Shown: positions 54,234 through 63,123 of the stretch, one piece after another
How the letters are laid out: each line of letters starts with the position of its first letter
Position numbering within the stretch: position 1 is the stretch's first letter
Assembly (NCBI GenBank): GCA_019753235.1
Contig: JAIELF010000015.1
Coordinates: forward strand, 1 to 64,000
From: a bacterium
Lineage (GTDB): Bacteria > Planctomycetota > Planctomycetia > Kolteriales > Kolteriaceae
Reading direction: 5' to 3'
Length of the DNA stretch: 64,000 nt
Made by a program: the position numbers and the translations under genes
Notes under the pieces: model-generated
What the model was told of the DNA's origin: nothing
Database searches by the model: none
The model's input: the letters and a program-made list of their open reading frames with translations, nothing else

Positions 54234-54752
54234 ATGACCGACAGTCCCCCAGAGAGTCCATTGAATCTCTGCCGAGTCGGGATCGGGCACGATCGGCATC
54301 GGTTGGTTGCCGGCACCGGCCCGCTGGTGATCGGGGGGATCGAAATACCCTTTGATGGCCACTTGCTGGGCCACAGCGATGCGGATGTCCTTTTGCATGC
54401 TCTCACGGATGCCATTCTAGGAGCGCTCGGACGCGGCGATATCGGCGAGTGGTTTCCTGATACCGCGGCCGAGAACAAGGGACGCGATTCCAAGGAAATG
54501 CTCCGGGTGGTACTCGAAAAAACGCGCGACACGCCGTTTCGGATCATCAATGTCGACGCGACCCTTTTTGCGGAGGCGCCCAAGTTCTCTCCCTATAAAC
54601 AGCCGATCCGCGATTCGATCGCGTCTCTTTTGGGAATCGCCCCGACCAGGGTGAATGTGAAAGCAAAGACCGGCGAAAAGGTGGGCCCGATCGGCCGTCG
54701 AGAGGCCATCGACAGCGAAGTGGTCGTCCTGCTGGAGCTCCTTTCATCATGA
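54234..54752 (+). CDS. ispF: 2-C-methyl-D-erythritol 2,4-cyclodiphosphate synthase
   Basis: 172-residue enzyme of the non-mevalonate isoprenoid pathway. Zn ligands Asp20, His22 in GIGHDRHRL, and His55 in HSDADVLLHAL. Also GDIGEWFPDT, and the closing VNVKAKTGEKVGPIGRREAI. AGGAG precedes the ATG. It overlaps ruvC by four bases (ATGA). Confidence 0.96.
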   Translation: MTDSPPESPLNLCRVGIGHDRHRLVAGTGPLVIGGIEIPFDGHLLGHSDADVLLHALTDAILGALGRGDIGEWFPDTAAENKGRDSKEMLRVVLEKTRDTPFRIINVDATLFAEAPKFSPYKQPIRDSIASLLGIAPTRVNVKAKTGEKVGPIGRREAIDSEVVVLLELLSS

Positions 54753-55261
54753 GCAAGCCGATCGTGATTGGGTTTGATCCGGGATTACACCTGACCGGTT
54801 ACGGTGTCCTCTCGGCAGGGACTCGCAAGGCAAGACTCATCGAGGCGGGCGTCTTTCGTATTCCGAGGGCACTCCCTTTGGCGGATCGCTTGAAGCAGCT
54901 TTACGCGTCCGCATGCGAGCTCCTAGCCGAGCATGATCCCCGGTCGGTGGCTGTCGAGGAGATCTTCAGCCACTACGAAAGGCCGAAGACCGCGATCTTG
55001 ATGGGACATGCTCGCGGGGTTTTGCTGCTGGCGGCAGCCAATCAGGGTGTTCCTGTCGCTCATTACTTGCCGACGCGGGTGAAGCGATTTCTCACTGGGA
55101 ACGGCCACGCCAGTAAGGAGCAGATTCAGCAGGCGATCCAACTGGAGTTCGGCCTCAAAGAGAAGTCGGGGCCTCCCGACGTGGCCGACGCCGTTGCCAT
55201 TGCCCTTTGCCATTGGAACATGATGAGGGTGGAATCGGCCGAGACTCGGCCGGCATCGTGA
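54749..55261 (+). CDS. ruvC: Crossover junction endodeoxyribonuclease RuvC
   Basis: 170 residues. Resolves Holliday junctions in recombination and repair. Catalytic acids: Asp10 in GFDPG, Glu70 in AVEEIF, Asp144 and Asp147 in PDVADAVAIA. The middle MGHARGVLLLAA and VKRFLTGNGHASKEQIQ match the family. Translationally coupled to ispF by an ATGA overlap. Confidence 0.96.
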   Translation: MSKPIVIGFDPGLHLTGYGVLSAGTRKARLIEAGVFRIPRALPLADRLKQLYASACELLAEHDPRSVAVEEIFSHYERPKTAILMGHARGVLLLAAANQGVPVAHYLPTRVKRFLTGNGHASKEQIQQAIQLEFGLKEKSGPPDVADAVAIALCHWNMMRVESAETRPAS

Positions 55262-55276
55262 GGATCGATGGTTGAA

Positions 55277-55420
55277 TCAACCCTGCAGGGCGGCCCATTC
55301 CAAATACATCAGGAATGTCGCGATGATCATTGCCACAAAAGTCAGAATCATGATCGCCAAGTAAACATCCGCCTTGGGTTCTTCGACATACGTGGCAACG
55401 TCGACTTTTTTCTTTGCCAT
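55277..55420 (-). CDS. 47-residue single-span membrane microprotein
   Basis: A short gene of 48 codons. The N-terminus is charged (MAKKKVDV, EEPKAD) and residues 20-40 form one hydrophobic helix, YLAIMILTFVAMIIATFLMYLEW, interrupted by no charge until its end. A purine-rich AAAGGTG site lies upstream of the ATG. It follows three coiled-coil membrane proteins on the same strand, 69 bases after the last, so it is likely co-transcribed. I know no function. Confidence 0.65.
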   Translation of the reverse strand: MAKKKVDVATYVEEPKADVYLAIMILTFVAMIIATFLMYLEWAALQG

Positions 55421-55489
55421 TGGCCCATTCACCTTTGAGTCGCGGCCCCCTCGAGAGGGGCGTATCCTGGCGGAATCGATGTTTAGATT

Positions 55490-56377
55490 CTAGTTGCCCG
55501 CGGCGGCGTTGGGCATGATTTCTGGTCCGACGCGGTCGTTTTGCTGGATCAGGCCAGTCAGGGTGATCGGCGAAACTACCGCAGTCGTCGGCTCCGTTGC
55601 CGTCACCTTCACGGTCCCAAGATACTTCGGTTCTGGCTTTTGTCGCCAGACTTGAAGCTGCTGGCCCGGACGAAGACCATCGTCCTCACCCAAGCTGATC
55701 TGGAAGAATTTTCCTTCCTTGTCGACTCGCGTGACGATCCCCTCGACATCGGGCGGCGGCGGAGGAGCCTGGGCGCCGACCGCGGTCAGGATCTCTTCAG
55801 GGCCCGGAACTTTGTAGCTCTGTCGAACAGCAGCGATGTAGCGTTCCAACTCGCTGACCTGATTGACGACATCTTCATTGCGGACCTGCGTCAGCTTCAA
55901 ATCGTTGGTTGCCTGCTGTAGTTTGTCCTTCAGTTCGGTGTTCTCTTTCAGCATGGCCGACTTCTGAGCGATCAGTTCTTCGCGGAACTTCCGAAGCTGC
56001 GTGATCTCGTCATCGCGAACGGTCTGATTGTCGGTTGCCTTGCTGGCCACTGATTCATCTTTTGCGACGCGGGTCCGAAAATCAGCGAGTTCCTTTTTGA
56101 GCGTGTTGGTGGAGTTGGTGAGGTTCGCGATCTCTTGCTGATACTTTTCTGCCTCTTGCTGCTTTTCGGTCTGCAGCTTTGCTTGTTCTTCGGTCGAGGC
56201 GGCCAAGAGGGTGCGAGACTGAGTCAGATCGCTACTGGTCTTATTGAGGGTGTTGTTCATCAACGCCATCTCTTGGCGCAAGCCAGCGCGGGTTTCGTAA
56301 ACGATCATCGCGAAACCCATGAAGAAGATACCCATCATCATGTTGAGGACGACGAGGATCTTTCCCGTCAAAGTCAT
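55490..56377 (-). CDS. Membrane-anchored coiled-coil protein with C-terminal beta domain
   Basis: 295 residues. An N-terminal membrane helix (KILVVLNMMMGIFFMGFAMIVY) is followed by a long coiled coil (about 30-190, rich in Glu, Lys, Gln, Leu). A Pro-rich hinge leads to a compact beta domain: VEGIVTRVDKEGKFFQISLGEDDGLRPGQQLQVWR, then LGTVKVTATEPTTAVV. That beta pattern resembles MreC/FlgT-type barrel segments, but identity is not established. Third of four genes of the cluster. Confidence 0.75.
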   Translation of the reverse strand: MTLTGKILVVLNMMMGIFFMGFAMIVYETRAGLRQEMALMNNTLNKTSSDLTQSRTLLAASTEEQAKLQTEKQQEAEKYQQEIANLTNSTNTLKKELADFRTRVAKDESVASKATDNQTVRDDEITQLRKFREELIAQKSAMLKENTELKDKLQQATNDLKLTQVRNEDVVNQVSELERYIAAVRQSYKVPGPEEILTAVGAQAPPPPPDVEGIVTRVDKEGKFFQISLGEDDGLRPGQQLQVWRQKPEPKYLGTVKVTATEPTTAVVSPITLTGLIQQNDRVGPEIMPNAAAGN

Positions 56378-56776
56378 CGAGGCATCTCCTTCTTGGAAAA
56401 CACAGCCGCCGTCGGATCTATTGTACGCGACCCCGAGCGAGCGGATGCCTCACACCCATCCATTACCCGTGGGTCAGATAGCCGACCCCCGCCAAGTGCG
56501 TCAAGGGCAAACCGTCGCGCGGTTTTCGCCTCCCCAAGAATTCAATAACGCGCGAGCGGCGGATTCATCAGTCCGATCGTGAACCTCTCGATCCGAGATA
56601 TCGCCGTTGGCCCAGATCGCGCCGTCCGGCGATTTCGCTCGAAAAAAGGGGACGGTTCCGGCGGAAACCTCCCTGGGAAGGCCAGGCTGGTAGATTATTC
56701 ATACTGGGCGAGTTGGTGACAAGAGAAGGTTTGTTTTATGAAGAAAACACCCTGCCTGAATGGCTTGGAGATCAGT
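56378..56776. other. Intergenic region inside the coiled-coil cluster
   Basis: About 400 bases separating two genes that otherwise look like one operon. GC-rich in part, with A-rich patches (56640-56648). A possible plus-strand frame opening at 56738 runs antisense to the next gene and is not accepted. A separate promoter for the downstream pair is possible. Confidence 0.4.
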
Positions 56777-57448
56777 TCATCGGGCGCTGGCAGTCGATTT
56801 AGCCACGCCGCTGACGATCTCCTTTTGCCGACGAGTCGCTTCCTGGAGATCGTTGGTGGTCTTCGCGAGTTGGTCTTCGAGATAGGTTCGCTCGTCTACG
56901 AAGGCCTCTTTCTCGCCGAGCGTCGTCTCCAGCGTTTCACGCAACTCCTGGATCTCCTGGATCAGCGCGATCTGATTCTTTTGGAGACCGTCTGACTCGT
57001 CGCTGAGGTTTCCCTGATCCTTACGGGCTGCCTCGATCAGTTGGCGGGCCTGAGCCATCGAGGCTTCAATCGTCCCAAGTTCTTTTTGGCCATCCTCGCC
57101 CACGGTCTTCAGTTGCAGTTCCTCAGCCTTCAGTTCCTGATCGAGACCATCCACAATCGCTTGTCGATCGGTCTTGAGCTGGTTCAATTCACGCGTGGTC
57201 TGTTCGAGTTGGCTTTTGCGCTCGCGGATTTCGAGTTTCTGCGAGTGGAAGAAGACCGCGACCGCCACAAAGAGAAGTGAAATGACGAAATTGGCCAGCG
57301 TCACCCCTTTGCCCACCGACGTCGCCAAAGAACGCTTCGGCTTGGCCGAGACTTCTGGTTCGACTTCGACGACGACATCGACCGGCGCGTCGAGATTCTC
57401 CTCAGCCGGGGCGGGCATTTCTTCTTTGGGTGCTTTCGATTTGGCCAT
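56777..57448 (-). CDS. Membrane-anchored coiled-coil protein
   Basis: 223 residues. An acidic, Pro-containing N-terminal tail of about 40 residues precedes one membrane helix (VTLANFVISLLFVAVAVFF). The rest is a long coiled coil (ERKSQLEQTTRELNQLKTD onwards) to a Ser/Ala end. The topology, tail inside and coil outside, is inferred from positive residues (KPKRS) just before the helix. Second gene of the cluster. Confidence 0.72.
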   Translation of the reverse strand: MAKSKAPKEEMPAPAEENLDAPVDVVVEVEPEVSAKPKRSLATSVGKGVTLANFVISLLFVAVAVFFHSQKLEIRERKSQLEQTTRELNQLKTDRQAIVDGLDQELKAEELQLKTVGEDGQKELGTIEASMAQARQLIEAARKDQGNLSDESDGLQKNQIALIQEIQELRETLETTLGEKEAFVDERTYLEDQLAKTTNDLQEATRRQKEIVSGVAKSTASAR

Positions 57449-57496
57449 GGATTCCGCCTTTAAATGTCAGCGTTCGTTTCTAGGTGGCGACCCTGT

Positions 57497-58072
57497 CTAT
57501 CGGTCGAGGGCGACCGGTCGATCCGTCGAGTTCACCGGTGAATTCTTCTCAAGCTTGTCATACTGGCTGGCGGTCGCCTCCAGCGTTTCCCGCAGCTTTT
57601 GCTGAGCGTCGTTCCATGCGTCGCGAAGCTCTTGAACCCGCGATGCTTGGGTGTCGCGCTCTTGACTGTTATCCGCAATACCCTTTTCTAGGTCGGCTTT
57701 CTCCTGCGTTCGCGCGTCCATCTCCCCCTTTAGGTCAGCCACCGTCTTCTGCCAAGTGACAACGGCCTGTCGCTCGGCTTTCTCCAGATCATTCAAAAGC
57801 GAGAGTTGGGAACGGACGGCGTCGGCTTGATTCTGATTCTTTGTTCGCTCGGCCGTCACCTTCCCTTTCACACGGTTCAGATCGTACATGAGCTTAAGCC
57901 GTTGCGTCTCTAGGTCGGCTGCCGACTGACGAAGCGGGGGGTGTTGAGCCTGAATCGCGACGATCTGCTTTTGCGTCTCGATCAGCTTCTTCACCACAGG
58001 GGTGACAAAAAACAGGAATACCATCCCTAAGAGGAAGCTCAGGATGGAAAAGACCTTGCCCGTCGTTGTCAT
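57497..58072 (-). CDS. Membrane-anchored coiled-coil protein
   Basis: 191 residues. MTTTGKVFSILSFLLGMVFLFFV is an N-terminal membrane segment, then a coiled coil with Glu, Lys, Gln and Leu heptads to about residue 175. Its start is similar in style to the 295-residue protein (TLTGKILVVLNMMMG), suggesting common ancestry. First gene of the cluster, downstream of mutY on the same strand. Confidence 0.72.
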   Translation of the reverse strand: MTTTGKVFSILSFLLGMVFLFFVTPVVKKLIETQKQIVAIQAQHPPLRQSAADLETQRLKLMYDLNRVKGKVTAERTKNQNQADAVRSQLSLLNDLEKAERQAVVTWQKTVADLKGEMDARTQEKADLEKGIADNSQERDTQASRVQELRDAWNDAQQKLRETLEATASQYDKLEKNSPVNSTDRPVALDR

Positions 58073-58343
58073 ATTGCCCCTTACCTTGTTCGAATGCCGG
58101 CAAGACGTTCTTACCCAATCAACATCGTCGACCGATGGGGAAAAGAGTCATTCTTGCAGACCCGATGTCGTTTGCCGACCCCTTGCCGATGTATTTTTGC
58201 CCGCAGACTCTCCGTTTCCAGCAAAATCCGCCCGAACTCCCCGATCCGCCCCCTAGGTAGAGTCCGATCAAAACGACCAAACCGATCGCGCGGGTCGTAC
58301 GGGCGACCTCGGCCAAGCTCAGCATGGGGGCGTCGAGAGAATC

Positions 58344-59468
58344 TTACGGACGGGGGGGGCGATCGGTTCTTTGGGCTGGCGGACCGACCTTTTCCAGCCA
58401 GATGAGCAGTTTTCGTTGCGGTGTGCTCCAGGGGAGCGAGCGAAGCCGATCGACGGTTCGCCACTCTGAGGAGGGAAGCTCCACCGACTGCCGACCGACC
58501 GTCGCCTCCAGACAAGTCAGTTTGACACGGTAGTGCATGATCGCATGGCGAACCAAGTGGGACCGACCCGTCCACCGTAGGGACGCGAAAACCTGCTGGC
58601 CGACCGTCCGCTGGATCCCGTCCCGAGGGGTTTCGTTCTCGGCCAGTTCCGCCAGTGGGAATTCCCACAAGCCGGCCCATGTCCCGTCAGGGGGACGTTG
58701 GCGGATGAGAACCTCTCCTCGCTTGTTCCACAGAACGACCGAGGCGTGCTCGATGTCGACTTTCGATCGCTTGGCCGGAAGTTGCGGGAGGTCTTCCTCT
58801 TTCCCCAGCCGATGCGCTTCGCAATGATCGGCCAGCGGGCAAATCGAACACGACGGCGATCTCGGCGTGCAGATCATTGCCCCCAGGTCCATGGCCGCCT
58901 GCTGAAAATCCCAGGCTCCCTTCTTTGGAGCCAGGGCCGCGGACATCTCCCAAAGCTCCGCTTCCAACCTCCCGCGCGTCGGATCTCCTTCCGCCCCTGC
59001 CACTCGACACCAAAGCCGACGCGTATTGGCTTCAATGATGGGGACCGATTGATGCAAAGCAAAACAGGCGACCGCTCGCGCAGTGTACTTTCCGAAACCA
59101 GGAAGCTTTTCGATCTCTGCCAGATGGGTGGGAAACTTTCCCCCGTTGGTCCGGGCGAGGAACTGGGCGGCCCGATGCAGATGCCTCGCTCGGCGATAGT
59201 AGCCGAGCCCCTGCCAAAGGTGGAGCACCTCTTGTTCATCCCCCCGGGCCAAGTCCGAAATGGTGGGGAATCGTTCGAGGAATCGCTCGTAATAGCCGAG
59301 CACGGTCGCGACGGTCGTCTGTTGCAGCATAATCTCCGAGACCCAGACTCGATAAGGGTCTCGCGTCTCTCGCCAAGGCAAGCTCCGTCCATGCCGACGG
59401 TACCACCGAAGCAACGCCCGCCTCAATGCCGACACATCCGCTTCTTTGACATAACAGCAAGGATTCAT
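58344..59468 (-). CDS. mutY: A/G-specific adenine glycosylase
   Basis: 374 residues. MutY removes adenine opposite 8-oxoguanine. LPWRETRDPYRVWVSEIMLQQT carries catalytic Glu45. The helix-hairpin-helix is LPGFGKYTA. The Fe-S site follows the C-x6-C-x2-C-x5-C rule (CTPRSPSCSICPLADHC). A C-terminal Nudix-like 8-oxoG recognition domain is present (SVVLWNKRGEVLIRQRPPDGTWAGLWEFP). The residue equivalent to catalytic Asp138 of E. coli is Glu146 in VPIIEANTRRL. Strong family call. Confidence 0.94.
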   Translation of the reverse strand: MNPCCYVKEADVSALRRALLRWYRRHGRSLPWRETRDPYRVWVSEIMLQQTTVATVLGYYERFLERFPTISDLARGDEQEVLHLWQGLGYYRRARHLHRAAQFLARTNGGKFPTHLAEIEKLPGFGKYTARAVACFALHQSVPIIEANTRRLWCRVAGAEGDPTRGRLEAELWEMSAALAPKKGAWDFQQAAMDLGAMICTPRSPSCSICPLADHCEAHRLGKEEDLPQLPAKRSKVDIEHASVVLWNKRGEVLIRQRPPDGTWAGLWEFPLAELAENETPRDGIQRTVGQQVFASLRWTGRSHLVRHAIMHYRVKLTCLEATVGRQSVELPSSEWRTVDRLRSLPWSTPQRKLLIWLEKVGPPAQRTDRPPRP

Positions 59469-59954
59469 TCAGCCTTCCGCGATCAGATCAGGTGACGTCT
59501 CTCCACGGACGGGGCCCCGTGGGCGAGTCGTCCTTCACCGAGCAACACGTCGAGCCAGTTTATCGGCCTTTCGAGAGACTCGCCTCGCAACACAAGGATT
59601 GGGATGATTGAAAGACTGGTTTCTCTTTGACCCACCAGGGAAGAGGGCAGCGAAGAGAGTGAGTCTACCCAACCCTCCCAAATAGCGAACGGCCGACTCA
59701 TGAGTTCTGTTTTCGATTTTCTCGTTTAATACTGATGATTTTCATGTTTGTGCCTATCTGGAAAAGACGACCTAATCGTTGAGAATGATAGATTCGTTAT
59801 TCTCAGCGAAGGTGTAAAGGTTTGCCCAGACCCTCTTCCGCCGAATCTCGTTTCCTTCAATGAATCCTTGTTCAAAGGACCATCGGGCAACTCATTTTTG
59901 CTGGAAGATATCATCATTCCCCCTTTTATGAAGCCCGGAATAAGGAGTTCATGG
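59469..59954. other. Intergenic region before the 1032-residue gene
   Basis: About 485 bases. A 12-base palindrome ACGGGGCCCCGT lies at 59509-59520. From 59700 the DNA is AT-rich, with TTTAATACT near 59725 as a possible -10-like element. The downstream frame stays open to 59748, but signal peptide and AAGGAG place the start at 59955. Confidence 0.4.
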
Positions 59955-62900
59955 ATGAAGGTATGTCATTTCCCTCGACTTTGGATGGTCGGTCTCATCT
60001 GCTCGGTCTCTGTTGCCCCGACATGGGGAGATGGTCTCTTTGATGCGATGAAAGCGGGCAAGCATAAACATACTCGTGAATCGCACATCTTTCCCCGCAA
60101 ACACGCGGCTGATGAGCCCATTTGCGATATCATCGCGCTAGCCAACAAGCTCGACATCATCGAAGAAGGTCTCCGTGACGACGGCATCATCGGTATCAAA
60201 ACCCCGGATGTGTGGGGACAGTCTCGCATGACGCTGTACCGCCGGCAGTTCGAAGAGGAAATGGCGAAAGACCTCGGGAGTTTCTCATTAATTCTCTCCG
60301 CACGTAACGCTCGGTTGGATACGGCTGCTTTTGAGAATAGTTTCTCCCTCGCGCTGGCTCTGCAGGGGGCCAAAGGCGGCACAGGATCGGATCTATCGAG
60401 CACCGAAGCGGGCAAGGCCAGTGCAGGGCCTTCGGCAACGGCCTCGGCGACCATTGAGGGTAAGCCGCCGGAAGTCACCAGTCTCCTCAAAGATAGCCTC
60501 AGTGAATTCAGTTCCCAGTTCGAGAAGGGCGGCATCGGTGTTGAGCCGACGATCTACCTCGATCAAAAGAAGCGCTATCTTGATCATCTGAATGAACTCA
60601 GACGAGTGAATCTTGGAGATGATCTTTCCGATTCGGCAGGGTATGGACTCTACCTAATTCGTTTTCCTGTCTCGATCCAGCCTGGCCAGAAGACACTCGA
60701 TGGGCACGGCGCGGAGATATCGTTGACCGCTCGGCCAGAAATGACGCCGGGGTTCGTCGCCGACACCTTCAAGCAGCTCGTGATCGAAGACCTCGTTGAT
60801 GATATGGTTCCGAGGCTACTGGAAATCATTCGGACGAGACAAAGCCAGCCAGACTCGACTCCTTCGGCCGAATGTGCGACGACCGAGAAGGCAACCCGGA
60901 CTCGCAAAAGAGACTTCGTTCGTCAAGAGACAGACCTGCCCTACCAATTCGTGGCCGCTAATCTATTAAGAAACCAGCCAGGTAGAAGTATAAAAAGTCT
61001 AAGGAGTCCTGCTTCGACGCTGAACGTTTCCAGCACCGTGATTAAACAGCTCTACAAACAGAAAAACCTGGACGCGGTCGTCTCAAGCTATCTGGAATCC
61101 AGAGAGATTGTGATTCCTCGCTATGCCGATCTCAGCAACTTTCTCCGCAAGGAATTGCAGCGAGTGAGCCAATGTTGCATGAAGCCGACCCATCAGGTTC
61201 ACGATGACGCCAGCAGCATCTATGAACAGATCAGCGGGATCGAACGGCACATCGAAGAATGCGAATACGAGGCACTCGACGTCACACACACGAATTTTCA
61301 CAGCAAAGCCGAAGCGTCCACCAAAGAAGAAACGTTTGATGCGGCGCTCACGTGGTTGTTGATGGCTCGGTCGGCGGAGCTGAATATCCAACTCAAAGAA
61401 GACATTGCTCGCGAGTTACACGACGGCGATCTGTCGGCCGACGAGATGCTGAGCTCCGCGCAGTTTTATAACCCAGGCATGCTTCAAGAGAATGCCGGTA
61501 TTTTTGAAACTTATGTTCTTAAACGCTGGCCGATTGTCACTTTCGCGATCGACCCCGTTGTCGATCAGCAGAATATCGCCGACTCACTCTCTTATCGCCG
61601 AGATTTACAACTGGCAACGGCTTTTGCGCTGGCGACCGGGAAGATGAGCATCAGTAACGCATCGAAATTTTCTCGCTCGCTCCAGGAGGATGCCGAGACG
61701 ATCGCGCTTAATCGGACAGTAACCAGCTTCGCTTTTGGCAATGAGACCTTTGGCTGGCGATTTTATCCTCGTTTTCAACTTCCTCCCAATGAACGAAACA
61801 ACGTGAAGATCCTGGCAGATTTGCTGGTTCGGGGTGGAAGAGGACGGAACTATCGAATGAAAAATGCCAAGCTCGAACCGGGTCAGCGGGAGCTGACGGC
61901 CGTCATCGTCATGCCATCCTTCCTTCGCACCGTTAGATTTAATGTTGCCGGAAACTGGTTTAAATTGAATCAGCCAGACGACATGCGGATCACGACTGCT
62001 CGGCAACTCGAACAAGGGCGGTATGTTCAGGAGTTAGAAACCGTCTGTGCGGAGGCCCATAACTCAGGATGCTATCGGCAAGAAGATATCGAAGGTGTTG
62101 ATGCCCGAATTCGTCGACTCGAAGCGATGCTCCCGATGCAGACCTACACGGTGAGCTTGCCGTACGAGAATCATCTTTCGGGGAGAGAACTCTTTATTCC
62201 AGGAACCTCTGCTCTTTCTCCTCACCTCTTTGGTTATGAGGGTGCAGACACCATTAACGAGGGAACACCTTGTCACCTATTGCTCTACGGCAAGCATTTC
62301 AGCATCGGGGAGACGGTCGTCATTGCGGGTGGACGCAAGGTCGATTTCTCGGTCATCAGTCGCGAGTTGATTGAGGTCATCATCCCGGAGAGTGTTCAGC
62401 CTACTCAAGTTGCTCTGTTTGAAACCGAGGGAGTGGCAGAGATGGTGGAAATCTCTGTCACCACCGCCAATGGCATCAGCAACCGCATCTATGTTCCCTA
62501 CGCCAGTAAACCCGCGCCGCCGGAGGTACATCATGGTTCCAGCGTGACTCTCGATCCGGCTGTCATCTGCTACAAGAGGATTGAAGATTGTAAGGAACGG
62601 AAGCTTGAAATCTGTAGTAACGCTACGCTGAAGTTCGTGGTGGAGGATGAATGCGATGTCTATCCGTCGTGCGTTAAAGTCAGTTGTAAAGGGACTGAAT
62701 GGGTCGGCAGCGGAAAGCTAAACATCAAGGACCACCGCTACGAGATCGAAGCCAAAGACTTACTTCAACGCTTGCTTGATGAACAGATTTCTTCTGTTGA
62801 TTCAGTTAATCCTGCCAAGCCGGCTACGCTAGGCCCGGTTACCATTTCGCAGAAATGTTTGGGTTACGAGTTCGCTTGTACGAGTGGCAACACGATTAAA

Positions 62901-63053
62901 GTCGTCTTTAAGGAAGATCCTTGTTCGGCGTGTGTGCCGAAGGTTCCGTGCGCCGCGGCAAATTCCAACGCGGAAAGTTCTGGCTCGACGGCAGCACTAC
63001 CGTCAGAGGTGCAAGTTGAGAACGAGATCGGGACTAGTGAGTCTCATCAATGA
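59955..63053 (+). CDS. Large secreted protein of unknown function with an IPT/TIG-like domain and Cys-rich C-terminus
   Basis: 1032 residues. A signal peptide (MVGLICSVSVAPTWG) begins the protein, with AAGGAG seven bases before ATG 59955. The N-terminal 350 residues are helical with ELRRVNLGDDLSDSAGYGLYLIRFPVSIQPGQKT, a pattern seen in uncharacterised planctomycete proteins. An IPT/TIG-like Ig fold lies at about 765-855 (LLLYGKHFSIGETVVIAGGRKV, VTTANGISNRIYVPY). The last 160 residues hold about eleven Cys (CYKRIEDCKERKLEIC; DPCSACVPKVPC), probably disulfides or a metal site. Codon choice is visibly less GC-rich than its neighbours. Function unknown. Confidence 0.75.
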   Translation: MKVCHFPRLWMVGLICSVSVAPTWGDGLFDAMKAGKHKHTRESHIFPRKHAADEPICDIIALANKLDIIEEGLRDDGIIGIKTPDVWGQSRMTLYRRQFEEEMAKDLGSFSLILSARNARLDTAAFENSFSLALALQGAKGGTGSDLSSTEAGKASAGPSATASATIEGKPPEVTSLLKDSLSEFSSQFEKGGIGVEPTIYLDQKKRYLDHLNELRRVNLGDDLSDSAGYGLYLIRFPVSIQPGQKTLDGHGAEISLTARPEMTPGFVADTFKQLVIEDLVDDMVPRLLEIIRTRQSQPDSTPSAECATTEKATRTRKRDFVRQETDLPYQFVAANLLRNQPGRSIKSLRSPASTLNVSSTVIKQLYKQKNLDAVVSSYLESREIVIPRYADLSNFLRKELQRVSQCCMKPTHQVHDDASSIYEQISGIERHIEECEYEALDVTHTNFHSKAEASTKEETFDAALTWLLMARSAELNIQLKEDIARELHDGDLSADEMLSSAQFYNPGMLQENAGIFETYVLKRWPIVTFAIDPVVDQQNIADSLSYRRDLQLATAFALATGKMSISNASKFSRSLQEDAETIALNRTVTSFAFGNETFGWRFYPRFQLPPNERNNVKILADLLVRGGRGRNYRMKNAKLEPGQRELTAVIVMPSFLRTVRFNVAGNWFKLNQPDDMRITTARQLEQGRYVQELETVCAEAHNSGCYRQEDIEGVDARIRRLEAMLPMQTYTVSLPYENHLSGRELFIPGTSALSPHLFGYEGADTINEGTPCHLLLYGKHFSIGETVVIAGGRKVDFSVISRELIEVIIPESVQPTQVALFETEGVAEMVEISVTTANGISNRIYVPYASKPAPPEVHHGSSVTLDPAVICYKRIEDCKERKLEICSNATLKFVVEDECDVYPSCVKVSCKGTEWVGSGKLNIKDHRYEIEAKDLLQRLLDEQISSVDSVNPAKPATLGPVTISQKCLGYEFACTSGNTIKVVFKEDPCSACVPKVPCAAANSNAESSGSTAALPSEVQVENEIGTSESHQ

Positions 63054-63123
63054 GTTTGATGGCCCTCGTGCTAACTCGATTTTAAGGGCTGACGGGAGAG
63101 GGTGATTGTTTGGTCAGCAGAAG

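Noticed and set aside
56738..56995. Plus-strand frame beginning with ATGAAGAAAACACCC, looking like a short exported protein start
   Set aside because: It runs antisense through the coiled-coil gene at 56777-57448, and after the first residues it has no coding character.
58119..58325. Minus-strand frame of 68 residues with a hydrophobic stretch, just after mutY
   Set aside because: No ribosome site, unusual Gly/Ser/Arg composition after the hydrophobic part, and no recognised family; might be real but is not supported.
59483..59701. Minus-strand frame of 72 residues upstream of mutY
   Set aside because: No ribosome site and no family resemblance; probably chance in the intergenic region.
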